Source: Odiellus spinosus (Eukaryota; Arthropoda; Arachnida; Opiliones; Phalangiidae). From it: 64,000 nucleotides of DNA. The notes beneath the pieces are model-generated. The model made no database searches. It was not told where the DNA came from and saw only the letters and a list, made by a program, of their open reading frames with translations. The stretch spans positions 3,524,001-3,588,000 of the forward strand of contig OY987233.1 in assembly GCA_963920705.1 (NCBI GenBank), given 5' to 3'. A program made the translations under genes and the position numbers. This document shows, one piece after another, positions 23,509 to 35,100 of this stretch (its first letter is position 1; every line of letters begins with the position of its first letter).

Positions 23509-23965
23509 AATAATTTAACCATTTATTACCATCTCTAAGTTACATAATTGTCGTATTACAAAATTTCAATACTACTAATTACTTATATGGAGCTTTTAAT
23601 TAACTTATGCCACAATCAAAATCTGAGAATATAATAGTTAAGAAAATCAACCCGTGTTTTTAGTGACAATTACGCAAAACAAGTTTATATAAAGATATGC
23701 AAACAAATTAAGTGTAGAAAAATGGTTAATATTAGCCCTAGTCCAAAATATCAATGTAAAATAATTATTACTAGATATTATCCGTCAAAAATGACTTCTA
23801 AATTAATTTGTTATGTGGCATAATCATAACATATTAAAATTGCAGAAACTTCACTTTGTTACAACGTAAAAAAGTAGGCTTAATCGATGTTGCAAATAAA
23901 GCGTGTCACTTGATTCCCGTGTATTTTTTAAAAACATCGCCTCGTGTTTTGAAATTATTCGGCAT
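23509..23965. other. IR 3' flank, no gene seen
   Basis: This interval holds a diverged echo of the end of the receptor gene: attggccctagtccaatttcgttgtaaaataatt at the stop reappears as attagccctagtccaaaatatcaatgtaaaataatt at about 23730. The copy suggests a small local duplication of the gene's 3' end. No other feature was seen. Confidence 0.4.
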
Positions 23966-23967
23966 GC

Positions 23968-24050
23968 GTAGTCCATAGCCTTCTCGATCACTCGCTTCGG
24001 CTGCGCTCGCGCTTGCGCCGCCGAAGCGCGTGATCAAGGAGGCTATGCTT
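23968..24050. repeat. GC-rich hairpin
   Basis: The arms catagccttctcgatcac..cgcttcggc and gccgaagcgcgtgatcaagg..aggctatg pair almost completely around a gcgctcgcgcttgc loop. It is a compact stem in otherwise A/T-rich DNA and may be a tiny MITE. Confidence 0.6.
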
Positions 24051-24087
24051 GTGGTAAAATCTCGGCGCGTGTTTTGAAATAAAACTG

Positions 24088-25217
24088 GGGTTCGATTCTA
24101 CAACTGTCCTTACGAGGTGTATGGATAATTTTTTATCCTTAAAACACGGATTAGTCCTTAGACCTCAATGTCGGTATTCTAGGAGCGTCCTTAGCAAAAA
24201 TTATCCTGACTAAGGACAAAATAAAGTCCTTATGATAAGGTGAGGGTTAGACCTCACCTTAGAGGTCTAAGGACCGAAAATCATCCTTATTTTTTAAACA
24301 TTTTAAAGATGGCCGCCATCGTAGCTCAGTGGAAATTTTTCGTTTAGCCGCTTAAGCCGACGGAGAAGAATTAGACGAGATTTAAGGCGTCAAAGAGTCG
24401 TAAGGGATCGATTACGAGCTTCTGAATTAAATAATTATCAATTTAAGCAATAATTTAGGGCTAAAAATGATAGCGCGTACCTATTATGGGATAGGTTAGC
24501 CGATCGCCTATCACGCTCTAGCTATTCCCGTAGACATTGAAGTAGATTTGTTGCATGGTTTGTTAACATATTTTTACTAATTTTGCGTGCTTATTTATTT
24601 TTTGATAGCCTTAAGATTTACGTTTTGTTTCTTTCGATTTCCAGCTAGTCCAATTCTAAGAACTAAGTTGTCTATCATGTCAATGCCTGCGTAACAATAA
24701 CATAGGCATAGATCATGTACTTAATTGTTTGGTGAAAGTGGCCGTATAAAGCGTCCACTTACCAATTTCGATTGCATTTCTAAAAAATCTAGTACTTTTT
24801 TCCATTTTTCTGTTGGAAACGTTTCCTAATCTTTTGGCCATAATTATAGTTAAAATCTCTATAAACTGCTATTTCAAAAACAGTCAAAAACTTGTATCGA
24901 TAACCCCCGAACGACTAACCCTAAGCCTCGGCCTAACAAATTATTACACGAAACTCGGTGCTCCTCGCTCGAGAGGCGAATTTTATTCCTCAAAGTTTCA
25001 TTGGGTAAGATGTCCGGAAATACGTCACTAGAGAAAATAAGGAGAATTTTTTCTCCTGTCCTTAAATGTAAGGAGTTTTCGTACGGATAGGTGGTGTAGA
25101 ATACCGTTATTTTTGAAAAACTGAATTTGTCCTTAGACAATCCTTAGGCGGGAAATACGGATTTATCCTTATTGTTTAAATCCTTATATTTAAGGACAGT
25201 TGTAGAATCGAACCCCT
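24088..25217. mobile_element. 1.1 kb inverted-terminal-repeat element, possible PIF/Harbinger remnant
   Basis: The termini GGGGTTCGATTCTACAACTG and CAGTTGTAGAATCGAACCCC are perfect inverted repeats that extend into tccttaa words. Around 24343-24430 one frame reads RRRRIRRDLRRQRVVRDRL, which resembles the arginine-rich N-terminus of Harbinger transposases, and then meets stop codons. The element is non-autonomous now. The Harbinger link is an inference from that short basic stretch. Confidence 0.6.
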
Positions 25218-26074
25218 GAAGCGGAGTTTGCAATTATGTATTTTGCGTGTACATTTTAGCGTTCCCCACGGACAGACACACGATTACGCTCTTTTTATAT
25301 GTTCTAGTGTGTTTTTAATTTAAAATGGATAGGCCCCTAGGCAGAGCTATACATAATGGACCAGTCACGGAATTTGTTTAATTAAAAAACGCACTGAATT
25401 GTTTTTGTTATCACAAATTTTATGATTTAAAATAAATAATATAAAAGAAAACATACCCCGAACGCACTACACAGAGTGCAAAAAAGAACTCAACTGAACT
25501 TAGAAAAGTTAAATTAAGGTTGCGAACAAACACGAAATTATATCATTATGTTGGCACTTTCGTTTTAATTAGGTGTCCCAACTCGTAACCCGTTACCCGA
25601 GTAAACGGACCCTGGGTGGAAGAAACGAATTTTCCCCCGCTAATAATATACCTGTTTTGAAAGTTGAAACACGGGAAACGAAAGAAGCTAAATCGTAAAT
25701 AAAGCATGTGATCCGAATATTTAATCACCGCCATTGCCAATTAATAAAATTTTATGGGAAAGAGAGAGGCGTTATGTCCTTCGTCCTTTAGTATTTTAGC
25801 TTTCCTTTACAGTTTACACTATATTTTATAGTTTATCTTTCGGCCTTGGCGTCTTTGTTCTCTAAAGTCTAGAGTAGAAAGTTGATATTAGATTCTCATT
25901 ATTCTTGAGATTCAAAAACAAAAACTCATTATTAGGGGCGTGTTTGTGTGAAGATGTTATCATTCTGTAATTGTAAGTTATCAATATCCTTTAATTAATC
26001 TATATTTTGGAATATTAAAGGGTGAATGGTTCTGTCTCCAACTTTACTTTCATTCATCCATTTTTTGAATTCCA
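25218..26074. other. Upstream region of the ORP1-like gene
   Basis: No gene was recognised. A tccag acceptor at 26070-26074 followed by the presumed 5' UTR/coding exon suggests that a non-coding first exon lies somewhere in this interval or further upstream. Confidence 0.35.
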
Positions 26075-26106
26075 GGAGTTTTAGACCATCAGCACTCAAT
26101 AATACA

Positions 26107-29100
26107 ATGGAACTACAAGAAGAACCTTCGGAATGGTCACTCGTGAGCAATACCATCAAAGATGTTGATTCACCCAATGATCTGTTACTTCAGTCAGCCA
26201 GAACGGGGAATTTACATTTAGCCACTGGTTTATTAGATGCTCATTCAGGAGGTAAAGTGGAAATGAACGTTAACTGCAGAGGTATGTTATTAAATTTAAT
26301 ATTTAGATTCTAAATATGCTGTTATCATTTAACGAAGTATGATTTCCACTTTTTCTAGGGTCTCAGAAAGGAAACTTGGGATGGAGCCCTTTGCATTTGG
26401 CTTCTTATTTTGGTCATACGTCATTAGCGAGCCTTCTTTTAAAGCATAATGCTGATGTAAATATTGTTAATAACGAAGGAGATACTCCATTGCACAAAGC
26501 TTCTTATACTGGACGAGAAGAAGTCGTGGTTTTGTTACTCTCTAATCTCGCTGACGTTTTTGTTAAAAATGGGTTTGGTCAAACTCCGAAGGAAATTGCC
26601 AAAAATGACAGGATTAAGAATCTCTTACAAGGTAAGATTATTAATCTAAACAAGGCAATAAATAACTAAAGGGGGCTTACCTATTTCCCCCAATTTACCT
26701 CTGATACAAAATTCCCTGACAGACTTGTTTAAATTTTATTATAATAGCTGCGGAGGAAGCTGATTGTAAAAAGAAAGAAACAAAATTTTTAGCCGCCGTA
26801 AAAGACGGAGATGTTGTTACTGTTAAAGAATTGGTCAGTAAAAAATCAGGCCTCATTTATCAAACATTTTCTAAGAATGTGATTTTATCTAATTATTCGC
26901 AGCTCAATGATCCAAAGTTCAAAAACGTTAATTGTACAGATAGTTCAGGGAATACCGCCTTACACGGTGCCGCTTATAGAGGACGACAAGAAATTGCCAT
27001 TCTATTATTACAAGTGGGCATTGACTCCGCGATAAAAAACAATAAGGGTCAAATAGCTGCTGATTTATCTTCCAGTCCTCAAATGAAACAAATTCTGAGT
27101 GTCAAACCTATTCGGCAATTAAGTAAAGTTGCCAGCCATTTTGAAGGAGCTCTGCTTAGAGTAAGTTTATGTTTTATTTTAAACTTTCTTTCGAAGCTTG
27201 ATTTCAAATAAGATGATAATCACGATGAGTATGGAGAATCTAAAGAAAGACTGAACATTTAAAGTCTATTTCAGAGCCAAACACTGATGCAATCGAAAGT
27301 AATATAACAAAACCACGCGTGGCGTGTCTGCCTGCCATTAGAAAGTAGCCAAGGCTTAGACGCTAAGTTTTAAGAAAGACCGTTTGTAAGAAATACTTCT
27401 AATTATTTAGAATGAAACACTTTGTTTTGGAAATATTAGGATAGATGGTTCGCAAGCTAAATAGTACATCTAGCTCATAAATAATACTACTTTTTAACTC
27501 ACGGCAGACACTCTCAATGATTTGTTAGTTACTACTTTAGCAATTGTTCGCCAATGATGTTTATGATCACAATTTTTTTTCTCCTTATTGATATTAAATC
27601 TTATTTTTAAACTAAAAACATAAACAGAAGTCTATTAAAACACCTTTAGGGCGGGAAAGCTCCTAACTATCGATATCCAATGAAATAATTGTTTTAAAGC
27701 AACTGGCGGCTCTGGAGGAGCCCCTGTGAAAGTCTCTTCCCTGATGCACGCCAAATATGCCTTACCAAAGGCAGGAGCTAATGGGACCCACATACACTTA
27801 TAAATCCCTCCCTCCTGCCTTTGGTAAGGTAAATTAATTGTGTAGCAGAAAAGCAGGAATTTAGGAGAAGCTCTAGAGACGCCAGTTGCTTTAAAATATA
27901 GAGAAATAAGATTTAACCGAGGTTTACATAGCCTTCTAAGTTCAATAAACCTCGGTTAATTGTGATTAAACCTCAGTTAAATCTGATTAAACTGGCTAGT
28001 TACACCTCGTCTTAAAAGGATGTTAGAGTGCTAGTCAAGGAACTCTTCAGTGAATTCTTTCGTCAATGACGATGCTTAGGTATTTCACATTTTAATCATT
28101 ACGAGAAAAGCGAGTTAGGAACTTCCTCCGAAGTTGTGTTTTAATATACTTGCGCCTACAACAAAGTTCTATTTAGAAATCTCGTATTTTTGGTTGGAAA
28201 CCAGTCTGGGCAGTACTTGAAAGAGGAACGCTTTCATTTTTCAAGTCAAGGTATATGGTGTTCAAAGTAGACACGCAACCTGACTCAATTCAGGGCTTGA
28301 AAATCAGAAAATTGGTCTTGAGCCAAGCTCGCAAATTTAATCTGAGGAAATTTAAAAATTGGGCCAGGGGTTTTTACATACGCGTGACGTCTGTTTTACT
28401 TTTATTTCAATGTTCTCCAATAGAAACTAAAGGTATTAACTTTCTCAATGAGGAAAAGTTGCCTGATTTGGTCCAAAATAGTTCAAATTGTAAAATTCCA
28501 ACTGAATTCAACCAAAAACCTTTAATCAACAATATTGGATCAAAATGGGAAAATGTCTTTGCTCCTCTTTTGTTGAATTCGGGTTAATTCGTTTGATCTA
28601 TTGGGTGAAATTCTATTGAAATTTTCCAATTTCGACCATTTTTGATCCAATTTGATGTTTTCTTTCGATATTCTATGGAAGGACATTGATATGAAAAGTA
28701 AAATTGACATTAGGCGTACTTAAAAGCAGCCTCGCAAAGTTTTTAAATTTCTAAAGATGAGTATCTTATGGTGTGAGACAGTGAGATCAATTTGACAAGG
28801 CCCGAATCAAGTCAGGTTGCGTATACTTTAACGTTCAATGGAGTTTTTAAGTTTGCATGTGTTATAAATTTATATATATGTATATTATTTCACCATTCAT
28901 ATTTCTATAGAGCTGATGCAGCTACTGGAAGACAGAGGAAAGGATACAAATATTTAGATAGTGCCAAAGTTCAAGTAATTGTTTTATTAATTATTTTTAT
29001 CTGAGAATAGAATTGTTAGAATAGGGGATTGTAAAAAAATGAAGGGGGGAAAAAATTTAGAGGGGAAGGCACTATAAATTGTTTCGCCACCATATGTCGA

Positions 29101-32100
29101 CACGTAAAATGTTTCGTTTTCACCCTCAGTCAAAGAGGTATACCACGTGATCAGCCTAATTTCTGAGTATTTCAGGAGATTTTCTCAGCAGGGGTGCTAA
29201 TTTACAATAAGGTTTTGAATCACCACAGTTTGCAGCGCGTACAAAACTTACCCTATCCGTTATCCTTAAGAATTTTTTATGTATAGGGATATTGAGGGCT
29301 TCGCTTTACGCTAACCATCACGTTTGGTGGAGCATTTGCCTGTGCAGCTGGTTCGCTCTCTGTAGTTCAACTTAATTTGGCAGCGTGTATAAACCTACTC
29401 TTTCCTTTATCTCTAAGAATTGTTTACTTATAAATGTGTGGAGCGTTACTATGAAAAAGGGTCCCCAATCTCCCGTTGTTACTAAAAAAATACACCGACC
29501 ACGTGGGGCGATTTTCAAGTTGAAGTTGGCTATTTTAAAATAAGTCCAGCCTGATTTATTTAAGTTATCGGGCAGTTCTGAAAACACAAACACGTGACCT
29601 CGATCTTTTTTACAATCCCCTATCATTTTTATCTGAGAATAGAATAGATTGTTTTAGTTTTTTTTTCTGTGACGAGAGCATTATTTTAAATAACCATTTC
29701 ATTGTCACTTTTAATTACTCTTCTTTCTTTAGCCTGACAATAGTGAATCTGTCAACTTCACGATAAGTTTCTCGGATAACACGACTCAGTTGTTCAGTAT
29801 TCCTTCCATTCACACGCGTGCTTTTGATCAAGAGGTGACTGAAGTTTTTTTTTTTTTTTTTTTTCAATTTCATTCAAACTCTCTTCCTCTTTTGTTAAAT
29901 TGGATGATTATCATTTCCTCCTCACGGGCTTTTTGTCCGTTCGTTCTTTATATATCAATTACTATTATTCGCCATCATTTCCAAGCTAGGTTTAAACATC
30001 CAGGAAATTCTTTTCATTTCCGTTCGTGCGCAGAAGTGGATAAGTGCCTTAGAAGAACATATTGACTACAGTACGCATTATATTCAACAAGGATTAGGGA
30101 TTGCCGCTGATAGCGACGAAGAAGAAAGTAATGAAGCTCTTCCACTTAGCACGATGCAAGATGCCCTTAAAGTAAAATATAACCTTCTATTGTCACTTTG
30201 CTAAGTTAACACGTAGATACTGATCTCAATCGGTAGAGAAAAACTACAAAATCTTAAGCAGTGACGAGTGGGTTAAGTAGCTAACAACAGTAACTAACAA
30301 AACATCTTAGAAAGAAGCCCAGGCTTAGCCCATTCTTAGATAGTTATACAGCTAGGCTTAGCCCCCCCCCCTCGTCTTAGAGAGTAGCACAGTTAGGCTT
30401 AGCTCCATCTTAGAAAGTGTTCCTGGTTTAGTCGCTTAAAGACTGATTGAGAGAAATTCAAATTATTTAGCACAACATAGCTTGATCAATAGATTTTTGA
30501 ACAATCTATCAGTTATTTCCTGGATAACACGTTCATTTTATCCCAAAGCTCGTAAATCACTACTTTCCAATTCATAACAAACTTGGATGAGGTTTTGTTA
30601 GTTTCTACTTTAGTCTTCACAGCTTCTCGCTAGTTGACTTGTAAGATACCCACTTGGTAGTTTTTCTCTCGCTATTGAGATTATAGTGTCAATGTGGTTC
30701 TAGTCCTAGTTGTCACGAGAGGGTGTAACTCATTTCTGTTTATTTTTGGATGATTCTTAACAGTCTGCCTTAGCTCATCAACGTTTGCTCGAAAATCAAA
30801 TTGAAACCGTCGCGTCTAATTTCGAAGACTTTGCCAAAATTGAAAGTGGAACTGGTAGTAACCAGTTATGGAATACTGCTTTACAGTTAAAGGATATTAT
30901 CGAACATTCCCGAGACATGTCTTCCAGTCTTAGTCATTGTATGGCCTTATTTACGCAACAAGAAGAAGTAATTGAATTTTTAAAGAAACATCTCTCACTA
31001 GGAGGCGCCACTACATTTAGACTCTTGAGCAATGTTACGGGGTTCAAGGTTGTTAGACTCGAGTAACTCAAAGTCTCTTTCACTTTCAGTTGTCACTAGG
31101 TGTAAAAACTAGCTCTCCCATTACCTATGACAATACAAGATGAATTTTTTTTTTTTTTTTTTTTGTGATAAGGTCTTCTTTGTTCAGGGCTCGGCGGGGT
31201 TTTATCCAGCTCGAACCCTGACGAGCTCTAGATTTTTGGGCTCGAACCCTGAAGAGCTTTTGAAAACTCTCTTATCGAGCTTCGAAATTTTTCGAGCGCT
31301 CGCACACCTCTATCTACAACTCTAGAAACATTACAGAGTCCTGAAATGTTTCGAACTTACGTACCCTGACAAAAAATGACATTTTAAATGAGACACGCGC
31401 TTTAACTTTAAAGATGACCATTTGTTTATTAGATAAAATTGTTTTTGCTAAAAATTTTGGTAATAATTTAAGGTTCGAAAACTTCAATTGAAGCAAGAAC
31501 GGGAAAGATGCCGCGTTCTAGAAGATGCCTTACACGCTCTAGCTCGGGAACATCACGTTCTTGAGTGTTCTCTGAGCGCTACTTATAAATCTCCTCCAAG
31601 ATCTCCGTGCCATTTAGATGAAGCTGACTGTGATGAATTTTACGACGCTTTCGAAGGAGGTAAGGCATTTTTCTTTAGATTAGTATTCAAACTGAATAAT
31701 TTCGGGCTCAACACTGTGTATTTATCATTTACTGAGTTATTATTGTTATAGATGACGAAGATACGCTCGTATTGAATGATAGTTTGGAAACAGAAGAACA
31801 AAACTCTATCATTGAACAGAAAGATTTCTTCGCAACATGCAACGAAGAGGCCTTATTATCGCAATCCTATGTAGAATCTTCCATATATGGGAGGTAAGTC
31901 TTAATTTATTATACTTTAGTGATATCTAAAGATAGAAGTTGTCTGCTAAGGAGTTATCAAGATACTGATAGGAGTTACATTGAGGGTTAGCAGCTTAGAT
32001 GTTCAGAGATATGCTAGTAACGTGAATAAGTACTAAAATTTATGATGTCAGCCTAATACTGCTTTAGAAAGAGTTCAAGGCTTAGTGATTAGAAAATTTT

Positions 32101-35100
32101 TATTAAAGGGAGAATGCAGCTTAACAGCAAGTGGATTTTTTTTTTTTTTTTAAATAGGCCTAGTCCACCAGTAAAAAAATTACGAACGAATATTAAACTA
32201 GTAATAAATTTAAAACTAACTCGGAAAAATAGGCTTAGCTGGATTCATGTAGATTCTGAACTCTCCATATAATTGCTGTCGATCAATGTCATTGGTAGCT
32301 AGTCCTTATATGGGGAGGTCATGATCTCCAAAGTCTGATTATGAACAATTTCTTTTATTTTAAGAATCAATTTCAATAAACATTGTGTAAAAGAAAATTT
32401 TCCCAATGTAACTTCTATTTCTTCCTTTTTTTGCGTGTGTAATCAATTTGTATTTTTCCATAGGAATAACGCCTTAGCAGACTATATTTCAGTCGCGAAT
32501 AAAAGGTGTTTTTCAATGGCCTTCACAGGCTTTACTTGCAAACTTCATAATACAAAACACTAGAGCTTGTCTGTGAACCAATACGATATTTTTGGGATGA
32601 AATATGTTTATAAATCCGCGTTGACACACTAGAGACATTGAAACCGTTTTTAATCATTTTAAAGGTAAATTTTTGGGGTTAATTGTAGAGAATTAGAGAT
32701 CTTTTGTCAAAAAAATAATTCGCTTTAAAAATTGATTTGAACATTTGAAACGGTGTCTAGTGTAGCTTTAATGATATCGGTTCATATATATTCGTTTCGT
32801 TAATATTGCGAACAATCACGCAAGAATTGGTTTTAAATATCACTTCCTACTTTGCACTATCGGCTTCAGTCTTTTTGAATTTCCTCTTGCTTATGGTATT
32901 TAGGAAATGTTATTTTTTGTTAATTATGGTTGTAATGTCGAGTTCGTTCTTTAATTAAACTAAAAGGGCAAAATCGTTTGATAAAATGTAAAAACCAATA
33001 AAATTTACCAAAACTATGTCGTTAATTAGAACATGCTTCGTACAAATTTGAAATTTGGGAATCTCATTAACCATTAATCAGTGAAATTTTTGAAGCACGA
33101 ACTTCTAATTAAATGAAAATGAAAAGTCTGCTAATTCATTGTTTAAGTAGACAACTCCACTCAATTTGGGCCTTGCTTGATTGATCTCGAGAGTTTAACC
33201 TTTAAAAATTGAAAAAAATTGCAAGGCTGTTGTTTTATGAAGGCTTTATTATTATTATTATTATTATGTGTGAAACCTGTTTTACTTTTTTTTGGTATAT
33301 TTTACTATTGGTTTTGACATTATTTTATCAATCTTAATGAAAAAATAGTGAAGAAGCGTAGCATGTTATTTTTAAACAGTTAGTTATAATAAGGTTTATG
33401 AATATTTTAAAGCTTCTAAATGATTAAATATAACATATTATCATTATGCTTCATTATCCCTTTAAACGCAAATTCTTGTTTTTACTCCTTGTTCTGGAGT
33501 GGTTGCTCTGTTATTAAAGGGACTATCTGCGTTTTTTAGAGCCCCTTTAAAGTCGACTTATCTTCTTGCTTAGCAAACGACCGTTGACCATGGAAAATTA
33601 AAAATGTACATCAAAGCTAGGCAGCTAGGCTGTGTGCAGGGACGGAAATAAGAAATTTTTCTTATTGGACAAATGTCCAGTAACCCCCCCCCCCTTAAAA
33701 ATTCCAAAGTTATCGGACATTTAACAAAATTACCGGACAATGCTACATTTCTTGTATTGAAAAGTACTTTTTTTTTTATCGGACATTTGTCCCTCTTAAA
33801 AATAAAAAGTTATCGGACATTTGGAAAATTTATCGGACAATGACCAGTGACTTGTGCTTATTTCCGTCCCTGGCTGTGTGCATGATTTTAAAGGGCCATT
33901 ATGAGGGAATATGCTGATTTCGAAATGGTTGTCGATCGACAACCAAAATCCACCATAGTGGGATCAAAATCCAGCCCATTACTGTCTAGTGTTAAAGTTT
34001 TTTGTACCCGTAATAATGTACCCTGTAAGCGAGCGGAGGGAAATACTCGCGTAAGGCGGGCAAGCAGATTTACGAGGGTAAAATTAAAGCGGGAGATTCG
34101 GTTTTCTATCGTAAAGGGGTTGACGGATCGATGGAATTCGGAAGGGAAACGTTAACTTTCTCTAGTTTCCCAGGCATGATGCGCCCAATTTGAAGCCTGA
34201 GGAAACGGCTCAATATTTTCGTGACTGTCTGACCGCAAGCTCGCAAGTTTAGTTAGGAACAAAGTAGCTAGTGGCGTACTTTTATAAGCTATTGGGTGTT
34301 GCTTCTTTGGGGTGCTCTGGCGCCGTGATAATAACAATAAGAACGGGAAGCTAAGCACCGGTGTAGATGTTGCGGCGGGAAAGAAACGTTTTCTCCGCGG
34401 GACTGAGACAGAGTTCCCGCCCGAACATAAGACAAATTCGTTATGAACTTTATACACGTAAAATAGTAGTAATTTCGCGGTAATATTTTTATATAACTAG
34501 AATAAAAGTCGCGCTAATTTTTAAATAATGGCAGAGACGAAAGTAGTTACCGAAATCGATAGTAAAACAAACCAAGAAACTACTGAAAATGATCAAAGTC
34601 TAAAAGGCGCGCATAGGTAATTTCAATTTTAAGCCTTGGTGTACATCGATCATGATTTTTTATATAAAAACTTGAAAATGGGTTGGGTAATATTTTTGCT
34701 TGTAATTTAAACGCGGCGCCATAAATTATCGTTAAACTCACTGTTATATTATAATTTCTTATATTTTTATTATTTATTACTGGTATAATTACGCTCATTT
34801 TTTGGTTTGCAAAGTTTATTAAGGAAGCAAAATCTTTTTAATTGTCAATTTATACATATTTTATAGTGTTATTTATATATAATTTCAGAACTAAACTCCC
34901 TGTGCCAATGTTTTCCAAAGATGAGTTTAGTATGTGGAGTATTTTGAAACAATGTATAGGCAAGGTTAGTTATACATTTTGTAATTGGGTCTCAACTTAA
35001 GTCTTAAAATTAATAAGGCTGGCTTTCTTTAGGAACTGTCTAAAATAACTATGCCGGTAGTGTTCAACGAACCTTTAAGTTTATTGCAAAGAATAGCCGA

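Noticed and set aside
24312-24330. tRNA-like A box (gtagctcagtgg)
   Set aside because: No B box at the right distance and no cloverleaf; the ggttcgattc word belongs to the element termini 200 bp away in the wrong order.
28255-28587. A 110-codon frame in ORP1 intron 4
   Set aside because: It is inside MITE family D and is not preserved in the copies at 38058 and 39436.
33901-34457. Overlapping frames of 84 and 101 codons upstream of the short ORP1 exon
   Set aside because: No similarity, no splice context and a GC-richer promoter-like composition that makes chance frames longer.
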